64,000 nt of DNA from DAOSCP01 sp035379625. Lineage in GTDB: Bacteria > Bacteroidota > Ignavibacteria > Ignavibacteriales > DAOSCP01. Where the stretch lies: contig DAOSVM010000003.1 in NCBI GenBank assembly GCA_035379625.1, positions 62,001-126,000 on the forward strand. The letters are read 5' to 3'. The notes under the pieces were generated by a model, which searched no databases, was not told the DNA's origin, and saw only the letters and a program-made list of their open reading frames with translations. Position 1 is the stretch's first letter. The number at the start of each line of letters is the position of its first letter. Made by a program: the position numbers and the translations under genes. Below, one piece after another: positions 43,228 to 52,622 of the stretch.

Positions 43228-44628
43228 ATGAAAAATTTAGTTGTTATTGGTGCCGGTCCTGGTGGATACACAGCAGCTTTTTATGCTGCAGATCATGGTT
43301 TAAATGTAACTCTTATTGAAAAAAATTCTACTTTAGGTGGAGTTTGTTTAAATGTTGGATGCATTCCGTCAAAAGCATATCTACATCTTACAAAAGTATT
43401 AGATGAAGCAAAAGAAATCAAACACGCTGGGATATCATTTCCAGAACCAACAATTGATATAAACGAAATGAGAAATTTCAAAAACTCTGTTGTTAGTAAA
43501 TTAACTAATGGACTAAAAACATTAGCAAAACAAAGAAACGTAACTGTAATAAATGGTGAAGCTTCCTTTACGGGAAAAAATTCTTTACAAGTTAAAAAAA
43601 ATGATGGTTCCACTGAAATTTTGAATTTTGATTATGTTATCATTGCAACAGGTTCACGCCCTTCAACTATTCCCGGTTTACCTTTATCAAAAAGAATTTG
43701 GGATTCCACCGATGCTCTCGAAATTTCTACTGTACCACAAAAATTGCTTGTTGTTGGCGGTGGAGTAATCGGTTTGGAATTAGGAAGTGTTTATGGTTCA
43801 TTAGGGAGTGAAGTTACTATTATTGAATTTCTCGATGGTTTGTTACCAGGTGCAGATAGAGATCTAGTTACTGTGGTTCAAAAACATCTTAGTAAAAAAA
43901 TAAAAAATGTCTTTACAAGCTCAAAAGTAGTTTCAATTGAAGAAGTTGATAATGGCTTAAAAGTTAAGTATGAAGGAAAGTATAGCGGCGAAACAATTTT
44001 CGATAATGTATTACTATCAGTCGGCCGCAAACCCAATACAGAATTTTTAGGATTAGAAAATACAGAAGTTCGAACAGAACGTGGTTTCATTCTTGTAAAT
44101 GAAAAAAGGCAAACACATCAAAACAATATTTATGCAATAGGCGATGTTGTAGGAAATCCAATGCTTGCTCATAAAGCTTCAGCCGAAGCTAAAGTTGCTG
44201 TAGAAGCTATTCTTGGTCATAAAGTAGCTTTTGAGCCTAAAGTTATTCCTTCTGTAGTTTATACAGATCCAGAAGTAGCTTGGGCAGGATTGACAGAAAC
44301 AGAAGCAAAAAACCTTAATATAAATTACGAAGTGGCTAAATTCCCATTCCCTGCTCTTGGAAGAGCTATAGCAATGGATAGAACAGAAGGTTTCACAAAA
44401 TTAATTGTCGATAAGGATACCGAATTAGTATTAGGTGTTGCTATGGTTGGACCAAACGCTGGCGATATGATTTCCGAAGGTGCTCTCGCTATTGAACTTG
44501 GCGCAAATGTTAAAGATATTGCATTAACAATTCACCCACATCCAACCTTATCAGAGAGTATGATGGAAGCTGCAGAAATGTTCTATGGGCACTGTACACA
44601 TCTTTACAAGCCAAAAAAGAATAAATAA
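43228..44628 (+). CDS. lpdA: Dihydrolipoamide dehydrogenase (E3)
   Basis: This flavoprotein reoxidises dihydrolipoyl groups of 2-oxoacid dehydrogenase complexes or the glycine cleavage system, reducing NAD+. It is 466 residues. It shows the FAD motif VVIGAGPGGYTAAFYAADHG, the redox-active disulfide GGVCLNVGCIPSKA, the NAD motif LLVVGGGVIGLELGSVYGSLG and the C-terminal His-Glu pair in HPHPTLSESMMEAAE. The start is the ATG at 43228 after AAGGAA. No E1, E2 or gcv gene is adjacent. Confidence 0.95.
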   Translation: MKNLVVIGAGPGGYTAAFYAADHGLNVTLIEKNSTLGGVCLNVGCIPSKAYLHLTKVLDEAKEIKHAGISFPEPTIDINEMRNFKNSVVSKLTNGLKTLAKQRNVTVINGEASFTGKNSLQVKKNDGSTEILNFDYVIIATGSRPSTIPGLPLSKRIWDSTDALEISTVPQKLLVVGGGVIGLELGSVYGSLGSEVTIIEFLDGLLPGADRDLVTVVQKHLSKKIKNVFTSSKVVSIEEVDNGLKVKYEGKYSGETIFDNVLLSVGRKPNTEFLGLENTEVRTERGFILVNEKRQTHQNNIYAIGDVVGNPMLAHKASAEAKVAVEAILGHKVAFEPKVIPSVVYTDPEVAWAGLTETEAKNLNINYEVAKFPFPALGRAIAMDRTEGFTKLIVDKDTELVLGVAMVGPNAGDMISEGALAIELGANVKDIALTIHPHPTLSESMMEAAEMFYGHCTHLYKPKKNK

Positions 44629-44637
44629 CTTCAGAAG

Positions 44638-44664
44638 AGCTGTCCGAATAAGACAGCTTTTTTT
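44638..44664 (+). terminator. Terminator after lpdA
   Basis: AGCTGTC / GACAGCT stem with a seven-base loop, then six or more T. The B end of repeat element 4 begins seven bases later. Confidence 0.85.
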
Positions 44665-44670
44665 AATTGG

Positions 44671-45337
44671 GCTCAGACGGTGTAAGCTCGAGCCCCTTGC
44701 GGCTTGTGGCAAGCCGCAAGGGGCAGCGGGCCGGAACGGCCCGCTAAAAATCAATTTCTTGCCATCTTATGAAATTCACTTTTACTGACTCAATTTGTGC
44801 CTTAGTTGAAATTTATGATTAAAATATTTCATAGATTATTTCTATAACTTGCAGCTTCAAAATTCCTATTCCTAAAAATGTGATGGGCAACCCGGAGAAC
44901 TGACTGAATGTTTCATAAAAAATAATCTTTTAACGAAGCTCCTATGTTGTATTAAAAATTTCTTTATTTGATGTAGCTTTTTTATAATAATATTGTATTT
45001 ATTATTATATCGTATAACCTATATTATTGTATACATAAATATATTTTTACAAATTATAATTTTATCGCATATGCTATTATATTGTAAAAGCGAAAATATT
45101 TTTAAAAATTATCAATATATCTTAAATACAATTATATAATATACGCTAATATATAGTAATAGCAAAATTATGTATACACTTTTTTACTTAATCTTATCAA
45201 TCTTAAAAAAAATATATAAACGTCACTTCGTTATTTTGCTAAATGTAAAAATATAAAATATATTTGTAAAAATCTATTGAAAGGTTTTGGGGAAAATAAT
45301 TTTGGGCGTAAGCCAGTTTATGCTTACACCGTCCGAG
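44671..45337 (-). repeat. Interspersed repeat element 4 (B left, A right and decayed; 667 bp)
   Basis: The left end GCTCAGACGGTGTAAGC is followed by a 15-bp B hairpin (GCCCCTTGCGGCTTG / CAAGCCGCAAGGGGC, loop TGG) and AGCGGGCCG-GAA-CGGCCCGCT. The B-side interior (about 44755-44990) matches element 3, including GAAATT-ACTTTTACT, CTCAATTTG and TGAATGTTTCATAAAAAA-like stretches. The core (about 44985-45170) is a long array of ATAC/TATAAT motifs. The right end keeps GGGCGTAAGCC and GCTTACACCGTCCGAG, but the GCCCGTGCGC hairpin is gone. It fills the gap between convergent lpdA and the chemotaxis receptor gene. Confidence 0.85.
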
Positions 45338-45366
45338 ATAATGAAGAGTTTTTTTTAATTTAAAAA

Positions 45367-45396
45367 AAGGCAAGCTCACTTACGCTCGCCTGCCTT
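45367..45396 (-). terminator. Terminator after the chemotaxis receptor gene
   Basis: On the minus strand AAGGCAGGCGAGC and GTGAGCTTGCCTT pair with mismatches and are followed by seven T. The sequence is related to the enolase terminator, and it is followed by CTTCATTAT and then the A end of element 4. Confidence 0.75.
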
Positions 45397-45414
45397 CTTT
45401 TTGTACTTTATTTT

Positions 45415-47835
45415 TTATCTTGTCATAAATTTTTGGATTATCTCTGATAATCGGTTACTTAATATATTCAAATCATTTGCAGCTTGTGAAATTTGATTTA
45501 TACCTATTGCTGTCTCATTACTAATTTTTGATATTTCATCAATGTTATTATAAATAATTGAAGATTTCTCAACTTGTATTTCGCTCATATTTGAAATATC
45601 ATTAATCAAATGAGTGAGTTGCTGATTTGAAGTTATCAATATTTGCAAAATATCTTCTGCTTTCTTTACTAACACTTTGCCTTTTTCTACTTCGGAAATA
45701 CCTTGTTTCATTGATGTAACAGCTTCATTTGTTTCATTCTGTATTTGTTTAATCATTTCTGCAATTTCTTTTGTAGCTTTTCCTGTTCTTTCTGCAAGTT
45801 TTCTAACCTCATCTGCTACAACTGCAAATCCTCTACCTTGTTCACCTGCTCTTGCAGCCTCTATAGCTGCATTCAATGCTAATAAGTTTGTTTGGTCTGC
45901 TATCTCATCTATAACCTGAATTATTTCACCTATTTTCTCACTACTTTCACCAAGTTTAAATATTTTATCAGCTGAATTATCAACCACTTTGGAAATTTCA
46001 TTCATTCCATTGATAACTTCATTAACAACTTTTCCTCCTTCTTTTGCTTTATCTGTTGCATTAGTTGAAGCTTTTGTTGCAGTTTCAGTATTATTTTTAC
46101 TTCTAATAATCAATTCATTAATTTCTTGAACAGAGTTTGCAATATGACCAATTTGATTATTTTGAGTATGCATACCAGCTGACATCTCTTCAATACTTGA
46201 TGATATTTGAGCACTTGCACTAGCATTTGTTTCAATTGCAGCTTTAATATCATTTATCATTCTATTAACAGAAACTACTAAAGTGTTAATACTATTTCTT
46301 AATATTTCAAATTCACCTTCATAATTTGTAGTAATTTCATTTGTAAAATCTCCTTTGGCCATAACTTCAAGGATGTGTGAACTTTCTACGATAGGTTTAT
46401 TTATATAATCTAATGCTTTATTAAATCCTTGTATGATTTCTGCAAACTTACCTTCTAATCCTTTATAATCACCCCTATAAGATAATTTACCCTTTTCGGC
46501 TGCTTCAATTAATTTTTCAACTTCATTAACTAATTTGTTTATACGTTCAACAAAATCATTAAATACTGGTGTAATGTAATCATCATTCCCCTTTTTCTTA
46601 AATATAATATCAGTTTTACCATGAGAAATTTGAATTATATTTTCAATTAATTCTTTCTCTAAATAATTTGCAAACTCATTGAGTTTCTGAATCATTTGTC
46701 CAATTTCATCTTCTGAATTATACTGAATTCTGGATTTTGTATTACCATTTTTCAAATCATCAATAAATTTTTCAACAAATTTTAAAGGAGATAATTGTTT
46801 AATTAAGAGATATCTTATAGCATAAACGCCTATTGAAACAAATATTATCGACAATATTATAATTACAAGAATGAGTTTATTTCTTTCTGCATATATTGAT
46901 GATAAAGGTATTTTTGTTACTATTCCATAATTATTGGATATATCACCTACAGTAAAAGGAGACGCACAAATCAAATAATCACCAGATGTAGCCACATAAT
47001 CTTTACCATTTTGTAAATTATTGTTAATTTCTGCTAATAGATCTTTATCAATTATTTCAGAGATATTTTTATTAATTTTACTCTTATCACCTTGATAACC
47101 AACAATAACACCATTAGTACTAAGCATCATTATAGAGCTTCCTTCATAAATAGATTGTTGATTATCCAATATCTTTTGGATAAAATCTATTTCAAAATCA
47201 GCTGTAGTAACACCAACAAATTCACCTTGATATAAAATTGGTATAGTAATAGTAATCATAAAAATATTTCTTGTACCATTATCAACAGGATAGAAATATG
47301 GTTCACTTAATATAGCCTTTTTTATTTTTTTAGGTTTATAATACCATTCGTTACTTTCATTATCAACTTCATAGTTTACAATTTTTTCAATATTTACGGA
47401 ACCATCTGAACCTCTATACGCATAAGGTAAAAATCTACCAGTTGCATCATGATAAGGAGCATTTACAAATTTCTCATCAATATTATCAAATGCATTAGGT
47501 TCCCACATAGTACAAGAACCAAATATATTTTTATTTTTACTAATATTTTTAGCAAGCATTTTAATTACCAAATCTCTACTTATCTGGTAATTGTCCTCCT
47601 TAACAATCGTTAAATAATTTGCAAGTTCTTTTGCAGCATAATAAGAATCATAAAATTCTCCTAACACAATTTTTGATACAGTTTGGTTGTACATTTTAGC
47701 ATCATTTACAGCCTTGTTTTTGCTAATATCATTCAATTGTGTTATATTAAAAATTGAAAGAATTATAATAATACTTATTACTGTTAAGCTCACATAAACA
47801 GCAATTTTTGCAGCTATTGATCTGTTGTTTAACAT
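45415..47835 (-). CDS. Methyl-accepting chemotaxis protein with Cache-type sensor
   Basis: This 806-residue transmembrane receptor has TM1 at about 10-32. A periplasmic double-Cache-like domain (about 35-310) includes GSCTMWEPNAFD and WYYKPKKIKKAILSEPYFYPVDNGTRNIFMITITIPI. TM2 is at about 320-342, followed by HAMP (about 345-395) and a second HAMP-like linker. The cytoplasmic signalling domain includes the hairpin tip DEIADQTNLLALNAAIEAARAGEQGRGFAVVADEVRKLAERT. It should signal through CheA/CheW to the flagellar motor. The ligand is unknown; Cache domains of this kind often sense amino acids or other small molecules. No che genes are adjacent. Confidence 0.93.
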   Translation of the reverse strand: MLNNRSIAAKIAVYVSLTVISIIIILSIFNITQLNDISKNKAVNDAKMYNQTVSKIVLGEFYDSYYAAKELANYLTIVKEDNYQISRDLVIKMLAKNISKNKNIFGSCTMWEPNAFDNIDEKFVNAPYHDATGRFLPYAYRGSDGSVNIEKIVNYEVDNESNEWYYKPKKIKKAILSEPYFYPVDNGTRNIFMITITIPILYQGEFVGVTTADFEIDFIQKILDNQQSIYEGSSIMMLSTNGVIVGYQGDKSKINKNISEIIDKDLLAEINNNLQNGKDYVATSGDYLICASPFTVGDISNNYGIVTKIPLSSIYAERNKLILVIIILSIIFVSIGVYAIRYLLIKQLSPLKFVEKFIDDLKNGNTKSRIQYNSEDEIGQMIQKLNEFANYLEKELIENIIQISHGKTDIIFKKKGNDDYITPVFNDFVERINKLVNEVEKLIEAAEKGKLSYRGDYKGLEGKFAEIIQGFNKALDYINKPIVESSHILEVMAKGDFTNEITTNYEGEFEILRNSINTLVVSVNRMINDIKAAIETNASASAQISSSIEEMSAGMHTQNNQIGHIANSVQEINELIIRSKNNTETATKASTNATDKAKEGGKVVNEVINGMNEISKVVDNSADKIFKLGESSEKIGEIIQVIDEIADQTNLLALNAAIEAARAGEQGRGFAVVADEVRKLAERTGKATKEIAEMIKQIQNETNEAVTSMKQGISEVEKGKVLVKKAEDILQILITSNQQLTHLINDISNMSEIQVEKSSIIYNNIDEISKISNETAIGINQISQAANDLNILSNRLSEIIQKFMTR

Positions 47836-48011
47836 AATATACTCCTAAATTTTAGAATTCAAATATAAATAATATTTTTCAATGTACAATTTTTACATCT
47901 ATATACTATTTATTTGTTTTAATAATATTATTGCATGTACGATATTATATTATATTATTTATCAGTATATTATATAACTACACTTACTAATATGTTTATA
48001 ATCACTTTATA
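47836..48011. other. AT-rich spacer between recX and the chemotaxis receptor gene
   Basis: This contains no ORF. The stretch at about 47920-48010 is a run of ATATTATT/GATATTATATTATATT-like motifs reminiscent of the AT core of the repeat elements, without their hairpin ends. It may be a decayed relic or simply low-complexity sequence; the chemotaxis receptor promoter should also lie here. Confidence 0.3.
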
Positions 48012-48623
48012 TTATATATTATTTATTTTTTCAATAATAACTTTTACAATATCGTAGTTATAACCTTTGTTGAGTAGGTATTGTATTATGGCTTGTTTTT
48101 TTTGTAGTGGTGTTTTATTGGTAAGTAATCTTAATTTCTTTTGGACTAATTTAATACCATTTTCAATTTCCAAATCATCGCTGAATTTATTTAATAATAC
48201 TTCTTCAATTATTTCTTCATTTATTCCTTTTTGTTTTAATTTATTTATAATCATATATTTACTGTTTCGTTTTCTTATAAGTTCATTAACATATTCATTA
48301 GCAAATTGTTTTTCATCTATATAACCATTATCTTGTAAATAATCAAGAATTTCGTCAATTAAATTTTCATCAAATCCTTTTTTCAATAACTTTTGTTTCA
48401 ATTCTCTTTTAGTGTGTAATCTTCTCGAAATCAAATCGAATATTTTATCTTTAATGTCATAGGTGTTACTATCCTTTATTATTTCTTTCAATAAAACATT
48501 ATCTATTTCTAAATCGAGTGAAATTTTATATTTGACAAAAGTTTCATATCTTATCAGATAATTATCGTTATCTAAAGTAATTAAAAAATATTTACGTTTT
48601 TTTTCGATAGATTTTACTTTCAT
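48012..48623 (-). CDS. recX: Regulatory protein RecX
   Basis: RecX binds RecA filaments and limits or modulates RecA activity. It is about 203 residues from the ATG at 48623; the frame extends to 48659, but that would start inside the recA terminator hairpin. Three-helix repeats are visible (ISRRLHTKRELKQKLLKKGFDENLIDEILDYLQDNGYIDEKQFANEYV is the hallmark block). It follows recA across a hairpin that could lower its expression relative to recA. Confidence 0.9.
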   Translation of the reverse strand: MKVKSIEKKRKYFLITLDNDNYLIRYETFVKYKISLDLEIDNVLLKEIIKDSNTYDIKDKIFDLISRRLHTKRELKQKLLKKGFDENLIDEILDYLQDNGYIDEKQFANEYVNELIRKRNSKYMIINKLKQKGINEEIIEEVLLNKFSDDLEIENGIKLVQKKLRLLTNKTPLQKKQAIIQYLLNKGYNYDIVKVIIEKINNI

Positions 48624-48635
48624 AAATAAAAGATA

Positions 48636-48663
48636 TAAAAAAGGAATGCTAAAAAGCACTCCT
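48636..48663 (-). terminator. Hairpin between recA and recX
   Basis: On the minus strand AGGAGTGCT-TTTT-AGCATTCCT is followed by six T, starting about four bases after the recA stop codon. recX begins only 13 bases beyond the T-tract, so this probably acts as an attenuating or leaky terminator. Confidence 0.75.
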
Positions 48664-48666
48664 TAA

Positions 48667-49707
48667 TTATTGTTCCTCTTTTTTAATAATACCTAATTTT
48701 TCTTTAACTTCATTTTTTACTTTTTCAAGTAGTTCTGGGGATTCTTTTAATTTCTTTCTTATCTGCTCTTGACCTTGGAATCTTTCATTTTCGTACGAGA
48801 ACCAAGCACCACTTTTTTTGATTATATCATTTTCAACAGCAAGTCTTAACACATCATTTATAATACTTATACCCTCATCATACAAGAAATCTATTTCAAC
48901 TTCTTTGAATGGTGGAGCAACTTTACTTTTAACAATTTTAACTTTAGCTGTACTACCAATTACTTCATTTCCATCTTTTAATGTTTGCGTTTTTCTAACA
49001 TCTAATCTTAAAGATGCATAAAACTTTAAGGCATTACCACCTGTAGTAGTTTCAGGATTACCAAACATAACACCAATTTTACTTCTTAATTGGTTTGTAA
49101 AAATTACACAAGTTTTAGACTTAGAAATTGCAGAAGTAATTTTTCTTAATGCTTGAGACATTAAACGAGCTTGCACACCCATAGTTGGATCGCCCATTTC
49201 ACCTTCAATTTCTGATCTTGGCACCAAAGCTGCAACTGAGTCTATTACGATAACATCTACAGCATTACTTCTAACTAAAGCATCAACAATCTCCAATGCC
49301 TGTTCACCAAAATCTGGTTGAGAAAGTAATAAATTATTTACATCTACACCTAATTTTTTGGCATAATTTATATCCAAAGCGTGTTCTGCATCAATAAAAG
49401 CAGCAATTCCTCCGTATTTTTGTGCTTCAGCAATTACTCTTAAACAAATTGAAGTTTTACCAGAAGCTTCTGGACCAAAGATTTCTGCTATTCTACCTCT
49501 TGGGAAACCGCCTATTCCTAAAATATAATCTAATGATAATATCCCAGTAGGAATTGCTTCAACAGGTTCAATTGCCCCTTCGCTTAATTTCATTATTGAT
49601 TCTTTACCGTGTGCTTTTCTGATAGCATTTAAAGTATCCTCTAATACTTTCATTTTAGCCTGTTGATCACCTGCCACAACTTGTGTTTCTTTTTGTTCTT
49701 TTGCCAT
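48667..49707 (-). CDS. recA: Recombinase RecA
   Basis: RecA drives homologous recombination and SOS induction. It is 346 residues. The Walker A motif is GPEASGKTS, the adjacent core is IDAEHALDINYAKKLGVD, Walker B is VDVIVIDSVAALVP and loop L2 is FTNQLRSKIGVMFGNPETTTGGNALKFYAS. The C-terminal acidic/lysine-rich tail ends KLGIIKKEEQ. The gene is continuous with no intein. No LexA box was recognised upstream, where thpR... lies on the opposite (downstream) side and cinA and thpR precede it in the same direction. Confidence 0.98.
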   Translation of the reverse strand: MAKEQKETQVVAGDQQAKMKVLEDTLNAIRKAHGKESIMKLSEGAIEPVEAIPTGILSLDYILGIGGFPRGRIAEIFGPEASGKTSICLRVIAEAQKYGGIAAFIDAEHALDINYAKKLGVDVNNLLLSQPDFGEQALEIVDALVRSNAVDVIVIDSVAALVPRSEIEGEMGDPTMGVQARLMSQALRKITSAISKSKTCVIFTNQLRSKIGVMFGNPETTTGGNALKFYASLRLDVRKTQTLKDGNEVIGSTAKVKIVKSKVAPPFKEVEIDFLYDEGISIINDVLRLAVENDIIKKSGAWFSYENERFQGQEQIRKKLKESPELLEKVKNEVKEKLGIIKKEEQ

Positions 49708-49718
49708 TTTATTTTCCC

Positions 49719-50273
49719 TTAAATTAATTTCTTACTATATAATGGTATGTATTTTGACCCTTTTGGCGATAATATACTTTGGTATAAAACAATATTTTTT
49801 AGTTCGAAAGGTTCTTCGTTGAAACTATAACTTAAAAAAGATGAAAAATCATATCTTTGGTATTCATCTTTAATACGTAGAATTGTAATATGTGGATTAA
49901 ACCTACCGTTTTTTATTTCAAAACCATTATTTTTTAAATTATGATTTAATTGCTTTACTAAATTTTCAAAATGTCTATTTAATGATAATTTTACATTCAG
50001 AATACCATACTTATTTTTTATATCGAAAATTTGGAACTTTTCGAATGATGTTACAACTGGTGGATTGTTTATAGATATTTTGTTAATAATATTTTGGATC
50101 AATTCGAATTGACTCGTTACTACTTCACCTAAAAAACTTAGAGTTATATGATATTTTTCAATACTTTCCCAATTTAAGTAAGTGTTATAACCAGATAATT
50201 CATCTTTAAGTTGCCAAAGGTATTCTTTAATATTATCATTTAATTCAAAAGCAATAAAAACTCTTTGCTTCAT
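49719..50273 (-). CDS. thpR: RNA 2',3'-cyclic phosphodiesterase (ThpR, 2H family)
   Basis: This protein of about 184 residues belongs to the 2H phosphoesterase superfamily. The two HxT/S motifs are YHITLSFLGE (about residue 43) and NPHITILRI (about residue 125). It hydrolyses 2',3'-cyclic phosphates of RNA ends; earlier names include 2'-5' RNA ligase. The start is the ATG at 50273 (MKQRVFIAF), placed after the cinA stop; a frame from 50297 overlaps cinA. It belongs to a cinA-thpR-recA run. Confidence 0.9.
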   Translation of the reverse strand: MKQRVFIAFELNDNIKEYLWQLKDELSGYNTYLNWESIEKYHITLSFLGEVVTSQFELIQNIINKISINNPPVVTSFEKFQIFDIKNKYGILNVKLSLNRHFENLVKQLNHNLKNNGFEIKNGRFNPHITILRIKDEYQRYDFSSFLSYSFNEEPFELKNIVLYQSILSPKGSKYIPLYSKKLI

Positions 50274-50277
50274 AAAT

Positions 50278-51528
50278 TTAAATTTCCTTAATTCCAAGAA
50301 GATGTTTTCTTAGCATATCCAAAGCATATAAAGCAGTTCTTTCTCTGTTATAATTTCGATCATCACCGAAAACAAATTTATTAGAGATAATACCTTTATC
50401 ATCACAAATAGCGATGTGAACAGTACCTACCGGTTTTTCAGCAGTACCACCACTCGGTCCCATTATTCCTGTAACAGCAAGACCAATATCAGCACCTGAT
50501 ATAGATTTAATTTTTTTAGCCATTTCAATTGCTACTTCGTTGCTAACAGCACCAAATTTATTAATTAACTCTTCATTAACACCAAGAAGTTCAATCTTAG
50601 AAGAATTACTATAAACTACAACACCTCTATCATAAACTTCACTTGCTCCAGGTATATCAGTAAGTTTTTTTGCAATAAGGCCTCCAGTACAAGATTCTGC
50701 TGTAGCCAAAGTATAATCTCTTTGTAGTAATAGTCTGTAAACAATAGCCTCAATAGTATCATCATTAGTTCCGTAAATATATTGGCCAACACTAGCTCTA
50801 ATTTTTTGTTCTATTTCTGAAATTTTATTATCCGCATCATCTTCTGTATTTTCAAATACTGTTATGCGCATTTTTACACCAAAATCACCGGGCAAAAATG
50901 CTAATTTAGCATCTCCCAATATTTCATTTAAATCACCAAGTTGCTCGTAAAGATAAGATTCTGGGATACCGGCCGTTAATAACGTTTTCATTTTTACAAC
51001 TTTACCTGGTGTTAAATGATTTGAAATTTCTTTTATTACGAATTCATCTAGCATATGACGCATCTCGAAGGGAACACCTGGAAGCGCAAAAAAAAGCTTA
51101 TTATCAAATTTATAAAATATACCCGGGGCAGTACCTTTTGGATTTTGAATTGGTATAGCTTTTTTAGGGAAAAGGGCTTGCTCCTCGTTTACTTTAGTTA
51201 ACTTTCTATTTCTTTTTTGGAAAAATTGCACTAAATAATTATAAATATCACTATTCAATTCTAAACTATCATTGAAATATTTAACAATGCATTTTTTTGT
51301 TATATCATCGTGTGTAGGACCAAGTCCTCCAGTTAAAATAATAATATCACTCTGTGGGACAATTTTATTTAAAGTCTGTAGAATTAAATCTTCACTATCC
51401 CCAATTGTTAACATAAAATTAGGTATAAAACCTATTTCACTTAATTTTTTCCCGATATATGCAGCATTAGTATTTATTGTTTGGCCAATCAGTAATTCAT
51501 CACCAATAGTAAGAATAGAAGTTACCAT
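50278..51528 (-). CDS. cinA: CinA family protein (competence/damage-inducible, NMN deamidase type)
   Basis: The protein is 416 residues in two domains. The N-terminal COG1058 MoaB-like domain (about 1-170) has ILTIGDELLIGQTINTNAAYIG and LTGGLGPTHDDITKK, an ADP-ribose pyrophosphatase type. The C-terminal CinA domain (about 255-416) has LATAESCTGGLIAKKLTDIPGAS and TGIMGPSGGTAEKPVGTVHIAI, a nicotinamide-mononucleotide deamidase type. The start is the ATG at 51528 after GAG, not the TTG at 51540. It is often linked to recA, as here. Confidence 0.93.
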   Translation of the reverse strand: MVTSILTIGDELLIGQTINTNAAYIGKKLSEIGFIPNFMLTIGDSEDLILQTLNKIVPQSDIIILTGGLGPTHDDITKKCIVKYFNDSLELNSDIYNYLVQFFQKRNRKLTKVNEEQALFPKKAIPIQNPKGTAPGIFYKFDNKLFFALPGVPFEMRHMLDEFVIKEISNHLTPGKVVKMKTLLTAGIPESYLYEQLGDLNEILGDAKLAFLPGDFGVKMRITVFENTEDDADNKISEIEQKIRASVGQYIYGTNDDTIEAIVYRLLLQRDYTLATAESCTGGLIAKKLTDIPGASEVYDRGVVVYSNSSKIELLGVNEELINKFGAVSNEVAIEMAKKIKSISGADIGLAVTGIMGPSGGTAEKPVGTVHIAICDDKGIISNKFVFGDDRNYNRERTALYALDMLRKHLLGIKEI

Positions 51529-51591
51529 GGAATAACTCAAAAATTTATTTAGTTTTGTTTAATATAAAAAAAAAGATAAATAAATAAAAAT

Positions 51592-51621
51592 AAAAAAAGC
51601 CGCCCTTATAAAAGGAACGGC
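51592..51621 (-). terminator. Terminator after flagellin
   Basis: On the minus strand GCCGTTCCTT and AAGGGCGGC pair with one bulge and are followed by seven T. Confidence 0.75.
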
Positions 51622-51639
51622 CGTACTTAGAAAAGAAAT

Positions 51640-52530
51640 TTATTTGAATAACTGGAGTACATTTTGAGGAGCGGCATTTAACTGTGATAACATTGCAGTT
51701 GCAGATTGGCTTAAGATTTGGCCTTTCATTGCATTGAGTGATTCCATAGCAAAATCTGCATCAAAAATTCTGCTTGTAGAAGATAAGGCATTTGTCATAG
51801 CTGTATTCAAGAAATTTTCTTTAACATCAAGCCTTTGCATCATGTTACCAATTTGTCCTAAAGAGAACGACAATGATGCTTTTAATGTTGATAAATTAGC
51901 TTGTAACGTTGTTGAGAAATCAGAAGAAATACTATATGCACCTGCTTTAGTGAAATTAGATAATGAAACTGAGAAATCAGCTGCATATCCACCTGGAGCG
52001 GCTATACCAGTTGCAAAATTAACCAAAATTGTTTCTTCGACGTTTTCACCAATTTGGAATATGAAGTTTGTAGCACTTTTACCTCCAGGGATTGCTACAC
52101 CAGAAGCCCCTGAACCTGACAATAAATTAACATCATTAAATCTTGTAACTTTTAAGATGTTATCAATTTCAACAGCAAGAGCACGTATATCGCTAGCAAT
52201 AGCTGATCTATCCTTAGCTGGATCAGTAGCATCAGCCATTTTACCTTCAATTTTGGTAATTAGCTCATTGATACCTATTAAAGCACCTTCTGCTGTAGCA
52301 AGCATATCTTTTGCTGAGCCAATATTTCCTATTGCTGCTTGCATTGTTGAAACTTTTCGCATCAAGGCATTCCCGACATTGAAACCGGAAGTATCATCAC
52401 TTACGTGTAATATTCTTTTACCTGATGCTAATTTTAATTGCGCTTTTTCTGTTTGCGCATTTACTCTTGCGAGTTCATAGTAACCTTTTAAGGCACTAAC
52501 GTTTGTGTTTACTCTGAAACTACTACTCAT
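51640..52530 (-). CDS. Flagellin
   Basis: The protein is 296 residues, on the short side. The N-terminal D0/D1 helix region reads SFRVNTNVSALKGYYELARVNAQTEKAQLKLASGKRILHVSDDTSGFNVGNALMRKV, and the C-terminal helix ends LSQLNAAPQNVLQLFK, the paired segments that form the filament core. The central region (about 150-215) is a small surface domain rich in Gly, Ala and Ser. It is exported by the flagellar type III apparatus. It is a single monocistronic gene with its own terminator and a sigma-54-like promoter. It is the only flagellar structural gene in the window. Confidence 0.93.
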   Translation of the reverse strand: MSSSFRVNTNVSALKGYYELARVNAQTEKAQLKLASGKRILHVSDDTSGFNVGNALMRKVSTMQAAIGNIGSAKDMLATAEGALIGINELITKIEGKMADATDPAKDRSAIASDIRALAVEIDNILKVTRFNDVNLLSGSGASGVAIPGGKSATNFIFQIGENVEETILVNFATGIAAPGGYAADFSVSLSNFTKAGAYSISSDFSTTLQANLSTLKASLSFSLGQIGNMMQRLDVKENFLNTAMTNALSSTSRIFDADFAMESLNAMKGQILSQSATAMLSQLNAAPQNVLQLFK

Positions 52531-52586
52531 AGTTTAACACTCCTTGTTTTTAATTTAGTTGCGTCCTTGCGACTTACTAAATAATT

Positions 52587-52603
52587 ATCAAGAAGTGTGC
52601 CAA
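52587..52603 (-). promoter_or_regulatory. Sigma-54-type promoter for flagellin
   Basis: On the minus strand TTGGCACACTTCTTGAT matches the -24/-12 consensus (TTGGCAC-N5-TTGCT) except for A in place of C in the -12 GC. It lies 57 bases upstream of the flagellin ATG, which follows AAGGAGTGTTAAACT. Confidence 0.7.
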
Positions 52604-52622
52604 AAATTAAATCAATTATATC

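Noticed and set aside
44551..44788. Two 67-codon frames, one on each strand, over the end of lpdA and element 4
   Set aside because: They overlap the real lpdA coding sequence, its terminator and the repeat hairpins; composition reflects the palindromes rather than a protein.
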